Shown one piece after another: positions 1 to 11,885 of a stretch of 64,000 bases of DNA. Position 1 is the first letter of the stretch, and every line of letters starts with the position of its first letter. The notes beneath the pieces were generated by a model that saw only the letters and a list, made by a program, of their open reading frames with translations, did no database searches and was not told where the DNA came from. The stretch lies in contig WPIO01000048.1 in the NCBI GenBank assembly GCA_009760855.2, positions 1,813,001 to 1,877,000 of the forward strand, written 5' to 3'. The DNA is from Cristatella mucedo. Taxonomy: Eukaryota; Bryozoa; Phylactolaemata; Cristatellidae. The position numbers were made by a program, and so were the translations under genes.

Positions 1-15
1 GAGAGAGAAAGAGAG

Positions 16-84
<69 letters not shown>

Positions 85-104
85 GAGAGAGAGAGAGAGA
101 GAGA
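1..104. repeat. (GA)n microsatellite
   Basis: An almost pure GA dinucleotide run starts at the window edge and ends near 104, so its true length is unknown. It is a purine tract on the + strand. Confidence 0.95.
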
Positions 105-1004
105 CTGAAACAATAGCACACCTTCAATGATGTCATGTAAAATATTACAAAGTAGATAGTTCAGAAATCGTATGCAATCAGCCCCCGACTCGCGAAATAC
201 ATAGGGACAGGAAAACATTTTGCAAGTCGTTTTTTGTACGTCGAGATTGGTATAGGATACGTTCTATTATGAAACGTTCCGCCGAAGACATTGAGAAGCA
301 AGCGAATAGAGTTTTTTTTTACAAATACGTATACCAAAAATAAGAAATAAAATAAGAACGAGTAAAAAAAATTACATTTACTTACCATTATGTGGAGTAT
401 TTTCGTGCATACGGAAGCTGGTAGTTGTTGTACTGTAACAGTGATAACTATTGCAAGGGGGATTAGGAGGAGTAGGACTATTTTGCTAGAGGATCATGAA
501 CTTCCTCCTCCTATAAACTTTAGTGACTGGAAGGTCGCTGAGATAAATTAGCTGCTGTGCTAGCAGATGTTTTAGCTTCAATCTTTTCTATTCTGATGAA
601 ATAGGAATCGACCTTTGACAGTTTTTGTTTTTCCCCTTCTGGAAGGTTGCACGATAGCAGGCAAGAGAATCTCTGTCTTGCCTTTAAACTTTAAGGAATT
701 GCTCAAAGTTGCAGTAATTTTCTTCTAGCAACATTCCATGAGCGATAGAGGAGAATACCGGAGACCGCTGTGAATACGTCTTACCTCTATCAATTCACGC
801 AAGAGAGGACCCTTAGTAGTCACAATGCATAGCTGACAGGTATTGTTTCTTCCCTACTGTTTGCCGCGTTGTCAAATCTACCGACCGCGTGCTGACTTCG
901 AAAGTTTTCTCGGATCAAATTTGATTTTCTTCGATTTTTTTTTGCGCGACCGTGGCCGAGTTTGTATCTCCAAGTTGTCTTAAGTCAAACCGTCGTAAGT
1001 CGGG
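105..1004. other. non-coding stretch, nothing recognised
   Basis: AT-leaning sequence with only short open frames and no recognisable domain, splice-bounded exon or RNA. It probably lies in an intron or 5' flank of the mucin gene. Confidence 0.5.
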
Positions 1005-1185
1005 ACTGATTGTAGCTACATTATAAATGTTTAGGGTTCTCTGATTTAACAGCCTCATTTGTACAGCAGAAGTGCCTTTAATGGCTCTCACTAGGGCTTG
1101 CCAGTGGTCAATAAGAAAAATCACTCACAGCCCGACTCGAACCTACGACCCCGGTGTGAAGAGCACGAACCTTGCCGATTTGCTA
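1005..1185 (-). mobile_element. tRNA-derived SINE-like fragment
   Basis: Read on the minus strand, the piece has a tRNA-like head with a B-box-like word (GGTTCGAGTC, near 1143-1152) and a possible A box further upstream. A body follows that is shared with pieces near 44.3 kb and 59.5 kb; common words are a CAGCCTCATTT-like end and a GCTTGC...TAA motif. The repeated body plus the Pol III promoter-like head suggests a SINE. Family assignment needs a repeat library. Confidence 0.45.
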
Positions 1186-2364
1186 AATATGCACTAATAT
1201 AGCCAGAATCGGGTGTTGAATTATTACTAATACTAATAACGTTAAGCCTTTTGAGTATCGATCAAAATAGCTTAATCTATTTTCAGGTGCATTAAATTGC
1301 TGCTAGAGAAGCAAAAACTAATAGTTGTGGAAAGTATAAAGGATCCTGCTTAAGCAAGCACATAAAAGCTCTCACAATTAAGATGCCAACAAAATAATGC
1401 AAAAGGACGTAGAATGCCAGCCACGGGTCTACGGTTACAAGCACTCTCATAGCGGTGCGAAACAAGCGAACGAAGCACATCGGGGAAAGACACGCACGCC
1501 CATTGGATGCCATGCAAAACCGTGTCGCCGCTGACTCCGTGTCACGACGTGTACCGACCGGTTCACAACGCACAACAGCATAGAAGGAAAATTCACAAGG
1601 ATAGAGCGATGCCCGGACGGAACAGCGAGAGCTTTCAGCTTCTTTTTGCGAATGCCGTCAAATCAGGCGAAGACGACGTCGCGATGTTGGCGTTGAAGAG
1701 TCGTGTCATTCAGCGACGAGTTCCAAGCTTAGGCAGCGTGAGAGCGACCGAAGGCACGACGACTGCCGAGGGACTTCAAATTAGTTAGTTGGGAGCGCAA
1801 GCAAGTGACCCGAGCTGGAAGAGCCGGCGGCCAAGATGAGAGGCCCGAAGAGCGATTAATTCGGGTAGATAAGCGGGAGCGGGGAACGCTGTCGCGCGGG
1901 CCGACTCGGTGGCCGCGCCTCGAAGCCTCGCGCTGCGATCGGCTGCGCTTCGCTCCGCACGCGTTCGTCCGTCGCTCGAGCCATAGATCCTAGCAGCAGC
2001 GACGACCGCGGCGTGGCGCCAGCCGTTACCCGGAGTGCATACGGGTCATTTGGGATGCCACACCCATTTCGTTCGGATCCTTTTCGGAAGTGGAGCGAGC
2101 GGCGCCAACTGTCCACAGGCCACACAAAGTGCGATTGCCCTAATTCGTTCAAAGGGGAGGCAATCAGCCGGCATTAAGCTCGCATTTCCTCGCGCGAGCA
2201 GCGAGCGCGCGCCTACTTCTAGAGACGCCAGCTGCAGCTTGCGCCCTCTGGCGAGTGACAGCAATAAATTCTCCTCAGCCGCTACATAAATAAGGTTACT
2301 GAACAAGCTAGCTGTTACTTTCTGCTATGGAAGTACGCTTTAGACCTGTTGTTTGTTCCCACAG
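1186..2364. other. non-coding stretch, GC-rich in second half
   Basis: No domain-bearing reading frame is seen. The segment becomes GC-rich near 1800-2250, with overlapping short open frames on both strands that match nothing I know. It ends in a pyrimidine-rich acceptor (...gttcccacag) before the exon at 2365. Confidence 0.45.
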
Positions 2365-2442
2365 TTGGAAGTGACAGCAGCAGTACTGAGCTGACAACTT
2401 GGACGTCAGTGCCTGAAACAGGAACACCACCGGCAAACAGCG
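2365..2442 (+). CDS. small Ser/Thr/Pro-rich exon, probable 5' mucin exon
   Basis: A good acceptor (tgtttgttcccacag) and a strong donor (gtaaga) bound 78 bases that read, in phase 1-1, a Ser/Thr/Pro-rich peptide containing SDSSSTELTTW and GTPPANS. Phase 1-1 is the phase used by the giant mucin exon and every EGF exon downstream, so it can be spliced straight to 14904 without changing frame. Composition matches the mucin domain. Other exons may lie in the 12.5 kb intron that follows, and the start codon and signal peptide are not visible. The call rests on splice signals, phase and composition only. Confidence 0.55.
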
Positions 2443-2654
2443 GTAAGATCCCAAGATACAATTTGCTTCTTTTTTTTTACTGAACCGAGCTCTCTTTTGA
2501 AGCTTTCAGTTTGCTCAAAGCTGTTTCGGTTCTTCTTGTACTCATCTCGTTCGTGTGGCCGAAACATTCGCGGCTGAAGCGTCCCGCTACGTAAGCGTCT
2601 TACGATTCGGCGGTGCGACGCGCGGCATCTGGTGTAGATGCGTACTGGTATCGC

Positions 2655-3290
2655 CTTTATAATAATAATAATAATTATAATATTGCACTTGATAAAGCGC
2701 CCTCAGGGAACTTGATCTCTTTCTATGCGCTTTACATTTGCTGCAAAGTGATATGCAATAGAATAGTAAGTAAAATCATGCTTGAAAAACAAACAAAATG
2801 AATAATATGGTTAGGGGTTACATGCACAAGGTCAGCATGCAAATGTGGTTAGTGGCAGCATGCACAGTGTCAGCACGCGTAAGCACATCAATGATGAATC
2901 ACAGGGACTCACTAAATGCTGTCCTAAATAGGTGTGTTTTTAAGTTTCTTTTAAATGTGGTCAGGTCAGGGGATGTTCTGACGCAGGTCGGGAGGGAGTT
3001 CCAGGCTTTGGGAGCATACGAGCTAAATGCACGGTCTCCAAAGGATTTAAGGTTTGTACGAAGTATTTCCAGACTGTTGGATTCCGAAAAGCGAGTGGTA
3101 CGATGCTTGGCCTGATGGGGTAGTATATCTGAAAGATAGGCTGGAGCCATAGAATGAAGGGACCTAAAAGTGAGCGACAAAACCTTGAAGTCAATCCGTT
3201 GCTTGACTGGTAGCCAGTGCAGGTCGGCGAGAAGTGGAGTAATGTGGCAACTGCGACGCTCACGGCAGACAAGCCTAGCTGCAGAGTTTA
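2655..3290 (-). mobile_element. 5'-truncated non-LTR retrotransposon (LINE family 1)
   Basis: On the minus strand an open frame carries the C-terminal end of a LINE reverse transcriptase: DLHWLPVKQRIDFK, LTFRSLHSMAPAYLSD, FGDRAFSSYAPKAWNSLP. This tail is typical of CR1/L2-like elements. A 3' UTR follows, ending in a GCGC-stemmed motif and an ATT-type tail, seen on the + strand as ATAATAATA near 2660. The coding part is open over roughly 130 codons with no stops, so this copy is young. The rest of the element is missing, as expected from 5' truncation on insertion. Confidence 0.72.
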
Positions 3291-3884
3291 GAGGCGTTGC
3301 TTGGCTACGCTGACCGCTCGTCAGCGTTGGCCACTAAAGGCGAGGCGCGCAGAGGTAATACGGTTACGCGGCCGATACGGCTCGTGGCAATTCGGCTCTC
3401 CAGCTACCGCATGCCACTCGACATGACCCGGAAATGACTCGCTGTGCGAGTGCCGTGCCAGGTGGCGTCGCTGTGCGAGTGCCGAGCGAGGCGTAGTCGT
3501 CGCGAGGCAGCTATAGGCAGATTGAGGCCACTATTGTCGATCGCCATCACGCCACCACCGCGCGCCTCGCTTGCGCGCTGCTTCCGGACCGGAGCCTTAG
3601 TTAACTGTGCAACGGAGCCCGTGTTTTTATCGACCGCCGGATGAACGAGCGGCGATTAAGAATGTATTAGGCGGGAGGCTGCCAGTCAGCACGGGTCATT
3701 AATCTTTAATCATATACAAATTTGCATACATTTGCTATCTATATGAAGCACTTACACGATAGTGTTGAGCAAGCTGTAGCACTAATGTCGTTGGTTTGGG
3801 TAGTCTGCGTGGAGCATGTTCGAGTTTATACTCAGTGAACAAAACGAACACAGCACAATGTAATTTACGCAACCTCAGTGGCGT

Positions 3885-3886
<2 letters not shown>

Positions 3887-3967
<81 letters not shown>
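3887..3967. repeat. (AG)n microsatellite
   Basis: Perfect AG run of about 80 bases within the long intron; purine on the + strand. Confidence 0.95.
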
Positions 3968-6048
3968 CAATGAGAAACATATTAAAAAAATAGAAAAGGT
4001 CACGGAAAAAGCTTGACGAGCGAAAGCGAGTGAGACAAAGAGAGACAGACAGAGATAGGGAGATGGAGCGAAGGAGAGAGAGAGTCGGTGAAGGAGCAAG
4101 AGAGGAGAACAATTAAGAGACAGACGAGAGTTGGATATCTAGAAAATGTAGGGACCGAAAATATTAAGATCAATCTTCTCGTGAGGGCGGGACTTGTCGA
4201 AAAAGAGCGGTCGCGGTTCCGTTCCGCCAAAGTGAATAGTTCGCCACGGTAGCTGGCTAGTCGGCTTGCGTCCCCGTGTAACGTGCTAGATATAGTATAA
4301 CCGCAGGCCGGAGTATACCCGAGGTTAAAACAATCTATGCCCCGGAGGCATATTGTGGCCTCGTTCGCTTTATGGACCTCTAGGCCAAGTTGTATCCCGT
4401 CACACCAGTAGTTTTGAGCGACACACACGCGCATCTTTAGCGTGGCGGTGCACCAATTCGCGCCGGCGCTTTGTTCCCGGCTCTTCTTCCCCGTTCTTAT
4501 GTTTAGGCACTCACCATTTCGATCTCTCACCTGCCTACCTGTCCACATACCTCACCTGTCCACAGACTGTTTCTTAAGTCGGAATGTTGGTTACCGTATG
4601 TGCACCGAAAGCCCTCTGGCTCTGTGTACGCTGTAGAAGATTCCAGCTTAGCAATGCACCTAGTCGCCGTGACTCGGTGCCACTACAGATGACAAAGCGT
4701 GCGCGCAGTGCGTAATTCTGAGCGGGACCGCGTTATAGTGAGGGACCGTGAAAACCCAGGATTCGCTTTCCGTTGTACGAGCGGCCGCCCGCGTCGCCTG
4801 TCCTGCTGTGGCGAGCGTTTTGCTGCTCGACTTTAACTTCACAAAATCGCAAGTTGCTTGCAAATTCGTCTTTTGCTTCGCCGCGAAGCAAACCGTGACC
4901 ATAGCTTCGATTGCTTCTGGAAACTGTGCTAATTGATCCAATGGAAAATCTCACTTTCATATATACGCTCATGAGATATTGACGTAAGTATTTTGTCGGA
5001 CGTCAGCGGAAATTCGTCTCGGATGTCCTCTATTCGGATCACTGACACTGACAGATCAACAATAATTAAAAGTTATAGTTATAAAAGATTCACGCTCGGC
5101 GTATTCTTTCAGACGAGGTACATTCTACTCCAGAGAAAAATCATTAGTCATAGCCTATTTTACACCACCCACCCGGGTCTACCGTGGCCTAGGCCGTTGT
5201 AACCCCGGGCATACTCGAAGTCGGGTATACTCTGGCCAGTTACACCGAGCTAATCCGGGCCAAACCAGTCAAAGCAGCAGCAGCGCACGTGATAAGGCAA
5301 GAGAAGGCGGCTTCTGCTCCGACGGCGTCGTACCTATTATCCCACAGGAACAAATGGAGCTTTAGTCCCACTACCGAGCCCACTGGCTGGAGAGACTGGT
5401 CGCATTCAGTCCAGTAGGCGTTGTCTCTCGGGTGCAACGGCGGCGGAGCTGCTGCAGTACTTGGGTGTGTCGAGAGCTGGCGCCGGGTGCGTTTTCGGAT
5501 CGCCAGACTGGGATTGCCGCAAGCATCTCGCACGCATTATTGTTCGAGACGCCGGGCGATTAGCACGCTTGCGCCCCTCAGCGCATTCACAAGTCCCAGC
5601 ATTCCTGCGCTTCCCTCAAGCAACCGCCGCCCCCAAGGTTCCGCCCTGGGAAGTGGAAAGCCAAGCGTCGCTGGACGCAGCGAGGGCACAGGCGAACTTG
5701 TGAAGCGCGGACAATTTCGGCGCCGCCCTGCATTTTCCGCTTGTCCAAACGCGGGGCGAGCGGTCTGTCGGCTATCGTGGCCGTTGGACTGCGCGGCAGA
5801 TATATCACTCCGAAGTCGAAGCGGAGTCCTTACGCGAGCGCCGGAGGTCCGCGAGGCGACTGAAGATTTCGCCTCCAACCTGACTGCGGCACTTCAGTCG
5901 GCGTTCGCCATCTCTGCAGCCAACGTGCCAAATTTAAGAATGAGCACTCGTTTGTGCAAATGATGCTCCGCTAGCTCACCGCCGCCGAGCTAAAGGCTCG
6001 GGGCACTGCTCCTTCAGTGCAGAGTCTTAAGCATCCATAGCTACCCCG

Positions 6049-6492
6049 ACAGAGAGACAAACAGAGAAACAAGTAGAGAGAGACAGAGAGACAGAGATAG
6101 ACAGAGAGACAGAGAGACAAACAGAGAAACAAACAGACAGAGAGAGACACAGAGAGAGAGAGAGAGAGACAAGGAGAGAAAGACAGAAAGAGACAGATAG
6201 AGATAGAGAGGGACACAGAGAGAGACAGAGAGAGACAGAGACAGAAAGAGACAGAGAGAGACAGAGAGACAGAAAGAGACAGGGGGAGGCAGACGGATAC
6301 AGAGAGAGATAAAGAGAGACAGAGAGAGAGAGAGAGACAGAGATAGAGAGACAAAGAGAGACAGAGAGAGAGACAGAAAGAGACAGAGGGAGATAGAAAG
6401 AGAGAGGGAGGCAGACGGAGGCTGATAGAGACAGACAGAAATAGAGGGACAGAGAGAAGCGGAGAGAGAAGAAGAGAGGCGGATTTAGACAT

Positions 6493-6529
<37 letters not shown>

Positions 6530-6535
6530 TGAGAT
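6049..6535. repeat. long polypurine tract, degenerate (GA)n
   Basis: Nearly 490 bases of GAGA and GACAGA words, with occasional T, on the + strand. The variant words (gacaga, gagata, gaaaga) suggest an old, mutated dinucleotide array. It lies at the 3' side of a minus-strand LINE relic (6540-6780). Its Leu/Ser translation on the other strand is a composition artefact. Confidence 0.9.
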
Positions 6536-6539
6536 GAAA

Positions 6540-6780
6540 AGATGCCATTGCGTAAAATGTTTGGAGGCGAGTTCCACAGTGTAGGACATGCAAAGCAAAG
6601 GTTTCTGTCGCCAACGGCCTTTTTCAAGGAAGTAACGGAACAGCTATTTTATTGTTCACAGAGGACGTGGGGGCACCAGGGGCTGGAACTGGTTCAGCAG
6701 TTCAGCTAGGTATAAAGGAGCCAAACCGTAGCGGGCCCTATTGGTCAGTGTAAGAACTTAACTTAGTAATCGAGTGCAAT
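6540..6780 (-). mobile_element. LINE family 2 reverse-transcriptase relic
   Basis: Minus strand reads a reverse-transcriptase C-terminal tail with the word GDRNLCFACPTLWNSPP, the slot where LINE tails have DR-F--APTLWNSLP. Upstream of it is a block shared with 50080-50300 and 55940-56175, including a CAGCAGTTCAGCTAG-like word. It is frame-broken and short. Confidence 0.5.
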
Positions 6781-7550
6781 CACAATTGGTCAATCGCTGT
6801 GCGTTTGATAAATGAGCTCAATTAAAGCCTGAGCCGTGATGGGGGATAGGTCAAAATTTCCGTAATAGCACGTTACCTTTTTTGAGGCACTAGAAGAACG
6901 TCGGTACTAGAGCAGCGATTAGCTGGAACTCTTGACGTCAGTGGCGTTGGGGTGCGACTCGCGAGAATGGCTTGGAGTGGACCGGCGCTGACGGTGCAGA
7001 TCTCAAGAAGAGACAAGCTCGGCAGAGTCGACTAGAATTATGCTCGAGGTCGACGAAAACGAGTTGTTTGCGCCCATCTCGAGCGCTAGGCCCGCGATGA
7101 TTCGGAGGATGTTCCGTTGGCTGCGAATGGCAGATCGAACAAACAAACGGGCCCTCATTGCATCGGCCCTGGATCGCCAAGGATCACCTGTGCCTCTCAA
7201 CTCTGACTGCCGCCTGACTGGTCTGACCGCCCGGGTCTGCCAGGGCTGCAAGCAGAGAGTCGCGTCGTGGGAGCCGAGCGAGCGAGCGAGAGGGTTTACG
7301 GCGCAGGAAAGGCGCCGCACCGACCCAAGCCGACTCAGACACCGCTCGAAACTCCGATCGAAATCTGCCGAGCTCTGCGTCTGCAAGCGATAGCCCACCG
7401 GCCGGCGGCGGGCGTAAGAGTCTACGCAGCAGCAGCAGCAGCAGCCAACACAGAGCCGGTCGCATGGATTGTCGATGACCGTTCGTGGCACGAGTGCGTT
7501 ACGATTGGACCGCTCGATTCTGGCGGAATGCTGAATGACGACAACCGAGA

Positions 7551-7728
7551 CAGCGAGCGCAACGAAGTGCGTAGTTAAGTCCGGTAAACAGGAAGCCCTA
7601 GAATGCTTTAGTGTGCTGCCGTGTAAAGTGCTTTCAAGTCAGCGAGCGCAACGAAGTGCGTAGTTAAGTCCGGTGAACAGGAAGCCCTAGAATGCTTTAG
7701 TGTGCTGCCGTGTAAAGTGCTTTCAAGT
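7551..7728. repeat. 89-bp tandem duplication
   Basis: Two adjacent 89-bp copies (7551-7639 and 7640-7728) begin cagcgagcgcaacgaagtgc and differ at about one base (ccggtaaac versus ccggtgaac). They lie shortly upstream of an unassigned 103-codon open frame at 7845-8156. Confidence 0.9.
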
Positions 7729-9709
7729 CCCGTTAAAGCGCTACAGTAAAGAGTGCTCAGTTACTGCAACGTAGAGTGGTAACGGGCTCTAGTATTTAGT
7801 GCAAACGGGCCACAAACGGCATTGCCACGGGGCTAAACCACATAATGCCAAATTACTCGGCTGATTCTGTAGCAAGTTCAGAGGCCCTGGCCCCGTACAG
7901 CCAGGCCGATCGAGTTAGCGTGGAGAGCAGGTCCTCGTCAGGGGCTGCGAGCTGTTTTCTAGAATCTAGCAGTCAAGCATTGGGGGCCGCTGACTTCCCA
8001 CGTGACAGGCGGGCAGCAGGAATGCCGGGTCTCTGTCCTAGGACGCACGCACGCTGCGCTGTCCTGATGCGAGAAATGCACAGACAAAACAGAGCGCAGC
8101 AAGGATTCAGCCAGGGCGCAGCTAAACTTCGACCTCAAAAGTCGAGGCTTGAGTAAGCAAAAGCCCTATGAAGGGAAGCCCTAGGGGGAGGCCCTGAAGA
8201 AGCGATGCGGGCTGATCCATCTTCGAAGGTCTGAGAGCCCTTTTTCTGGCGGCTACCAGGCTTCCGCGGAAGGACTGCTGTACTGTACTGTAAGGTACTT
8301 AGTGAACGGCACCGAAAGTGTTCTCTTCTGCGCGAAAATTTTAGGTGTTCACCAGATAGAATCTACCAAGTTTCGTTAGATTGACTAAACACGATAGCGA
8401 CGCGGCTCGCTTTCGTGGCATCGAGAGTTGGCTCCCAGTAGGATTTTAATTGTTCTTTAATCGGGAGAAAAGTTATTTTAGTGCTTCCGCAGCGATTATT
8501 TCTTTTGAGGCTCGCGTCTTAACTCTGCCGAGCACTTATACCGAAAAGCGGCTAACCGAGTGCATACGTATACGCGTACATGCAGGCATGGAAGAAACGT
8601 ACACTTGTGCACATCTGCTGTAGAGGCTTGCTTTCCGTCGCAGATTTTGAAGGTGTTTCTCCCGAAAATGCGGCTCGCTATTTTAGACGGCACTAGGAAG
8701 GCAGCTAGAACGGCGTGCTTCCGACGTGCGCGGTGGAGCAGTTTTTTCCTTCCATGGGGATCGTAAGTTTACACAAAAGGAATTCTTTGCAGACAGATTA
8801 GACTTGCGCACCGAGCGGTGCAATCTCGGCGTGCCGCGAAGACTTTCCAAATAGGAGGGCTAATTTTGTTTAGGGAGTACAAAGAGGCTTCCGGGTGGCA
8901 TTCCCTTGACATTGAACTAAAGCTTTTTCAAATTCTTAATAGTATAAGCAATGCGTTAAGTTAACAGTTAAAATGAAGAAAAGTTAGGTTTAAATTAATT
9001 TTTAGAACGGCTAAAGATCTTCTGCGAACATAGTCGGTCAAAAACTCGTTGACCACGTGCCAGGCTCTTCAAAGACGAGGTTTAGCTCCATGTTAAAGTC
9101 AATTTGTAGCTCTAAAGTTCAAGTTCAAGGCCTCTCTTTATAAGCTGCCGGGAAATGAGGAAAGGTGCACGGAGAATTTTCTATTTTAATTCACGCTAGT
9201 AAATTGTTAACTTGAATGTTTAGTTTACTTCATAGTAGACTTTTGAAGATCTGGAGTATCCGCTGAAGTCGCTTGTCAAAGACACCGACTGAGACGGCCT
9301 CTTTCGGAGCGCTCGGATCAAGTTTCTGCACTGTTTTGGGAGCTTCGCAAGGAGCTTAGAATTAGCTTCTTTGGGAGAATCGAGAGTGCGACTCTCATTG
9401 CGGCCCTGCATTACAGACATTACTGCTTATAGGAAGCTTACCGGGTTCACCTAGTGGCGCTTAAAAGTGGTCCGAAACTAATTCAGGCGTCTGTTGAAAT
9501 GGGTTATATGATGTGGCAATGCTAGTCCATGGTGCCGTCGCCTGGGTTCACTGCCACACCACGCCACACGTATGCGACACATCTGAGCTTTGTGGAAAGA
9601 AAAAAGAGTGCAAGTCACGAGGAACCCGTCCACGGCAGGAACTCTGCACATTTAGCACAGTCTTATTTAATATGTGATTTACGTGGCAATATGTGCGAAA
9701 TTGCACTCA

Positions 9710-9711
<2 letters not shown>

Positions 9712-9802
<91 letters not shown>

Positions 9803-10174
9803 CCCTCCCTCTCTCCCTCTCTCTCTCTCCCTGTCTCTGCCTCTGTCTCTCTCCGTCTCTGTCTCTCTATCTCTGTCTCTGTCTCTCTCAGTCTCTATCC
9901 CTGTCTCTCTGTCTGTCTGTTTGTCTCTGTCTCTCTGTCTCTCTGTCTCTCTGTCTCTCTGTCTCTCTGTCTCCCTCTCTCCCTCTCTCTCTCTCCCTGT
10001 CTCTCTCCCTGTCTGTCTCTCTCTGCCTCTGTCTCTGCCTCTGTCTCTGTCTCTGTCTCTGTCTCTGTCTCTGCCTCTGCCTATGCCTATGCCTCTGCCT
10101 CTGCCTCTGCCTCTGCCTCTGTCTCTGTCTCTGTCTCTGTCTCTGTCTCTGTCTCTGTCTCTGTCTCTCTCTAT
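9712..10174. repeat. long polypyrimidine tract, (CT)n then (CTCTGY)n
   Basis: Pure CT for about 85 bases, then CTCTGT and CTCTGC hexamer-like words, about 460 bases in all. It is open in all three + frames and gives Ser/Leu translations that are artefacts of composition. Confidence 0.93.
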
Positions 10175-11376
10175 CCGGCAGGTTTGTCTGACTCTATCTA
10201 TCTGGCCTTGCCGCTTGCCAGCGTAGCCTGCTATTGGCTCAGTTTAATTGTGTGCACACCCACCCTATAACTTTGCAGGTCAATGCTTGAATCGCGAATT
10301 GCATCCCTCTAGATGCTCCTTGCACATTCCCGTTGATTGGATTTATATATAATTGACTACAATAACTTTGTGCACCCAGCATCTGGTGGTTAATGATGCC
10401 CGAGTCATATTGCTCCCAGAGCCAAAGGTGGACTCGTATCAGCTACACTATTTCTCTGGCTCTTGATCAGTTATTTTAAGATTGAAATCGCTAAAACTTA
10501 AAATCTAGTCGTAGGATCACGAGCCTCAGCCTCACAGCTATAATAGGAATAAAAATATTAATTAGAAAGAAAACACTCATTGCAAACTGAGAGGACTAGA
10601 TCGTTTAATAGACACTCCTTCTGTAAAAAAAAAGTGAGCATATCGAGGAATTAGTGTTTGCAGCACGCATAGTTGCAGCCACGCCCCTCTGCAGCACGCC
10701 CCCTGCAGAAAGCCCCCTGGGTTCGAGTTGAATTCACCTGCTTTCGGGTTATGTCGTAAACACTTGGTGAGCCGGACCGGAAGTCAAACCAGGCATCTTC
10801 CGATTTCTATTCGGGGGGGGGGGTTACTTAGATAGTTTCCTACTCACTCCTCCACACAAGTCCCCCCCATAATATCAACTTGCGCGAGGTTAGCTATAGT
10901 TACGAATAGCTTACCAAAAGGTTCCTACTCCCTAAAATGCGTCTTTGGGTTAGGCAGCATACGAACTTGAGATAGGTTGGACTACAGTAGCCCTCCCCCC
11001 CCCAGTGGTATTGTTGCTCTCAATAATGCCGTAACTGCAAGTACGCCGATAAACGTTGTACGGCATGCCGAAAGTATGAAGTGGTCACTCCTGGGCCTTT
11101 ACTCGGGGGTCTCAGGTGCTCTCACTTGAAGGCCCAGCTTTAGGTTTCGAGTCCTGCAAGGACCTCTTACTTGTAGTGCCCTCGACTGATGAAAAGTCGA
11201 CTTCAGATTTTCCGGTACCTAACTATTTCGTAAATCGTGGCTGACTGTAGCTCACTTTACTTTACTGCGTAAAGATCAGAACTGCCTAGCCAGAATTTTT
11301 TTGGGTGAATTGAGATTAGGCCTACGTCGTCCCGCCCCAATTACGCACCTGCAGCGATAGCTAGGTCATAAGGCAC

Positions 11377-11458
11377 AATGGCAATGCAGCCAATGGCAGT
11401 GCAACCAGTGGAAGAGCAGGCAATCGCCGCAGCCCCAATGGCAATGCAGCCAGTTTAG
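11377..11458. repeat. short imperfect minisatellite
   Basis: Words of the form AATGGCAATGCAGCC and AATGGCAGTGCAACC recur three times with spacers. Confidence 0.5.
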
Positions 11459-11699
11459 TTTTGCTTGCATTCCAGCACCTGGCTAAGTAGCATCGTCGAG
11501 GCCAGCCAGTCTTAGCACAGCCTGTTTCTGTGTCGCGGTGTGTGTATTGTACGATTAGCTAATACGGCATAGTTTGTGCACACAGCTATGTCAAATCTGC
11601 TACGGTCACAGTGCTCATAGCAGGCCGTTCAACGCGGTCGCCAGCGTATGTTTATATTTACGTTAAATAAGCAGGTTTATAGCTACCTTTTCCCTTTAG

Positions 11700-11885
11700 A
11701 TTTTCCTCCAATACCTAAATACTACACCCTAAACCATAAGACCTAAACCCTAAAACCGAAAACTCAAACCCAAAAAAATCAAAAGGCTAACCAGTAAACT
11801 ATTAGCAGCAAACCTCATAACACACAGCAATTAAATAATAAACCCAAAATCCTAAACCCTAAGCTAAAAGATAACTAAAAACCTC
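11700..11885. repeat. A/C-rich, G-poor stretch with CCCTAAA-like words
   Basis: The + strand is nearly G-free and carries several CCTAAACC / CCCTAAA words at irregular spacing. It resembles a decayed interstitial telomere-type repeat but has no regular period. Confidence 0.4.

Noticed and set aside
3735-4112. Leu/Ser-rich open frames over GA/CT tracts (also at 6.0, 9.6, 36.6, 38.4, 44.7 and 52 kb)
   Set aside because: They are translations of dinucleotide repeats, open in several frames at once and on both strands, with no splice or domain support.
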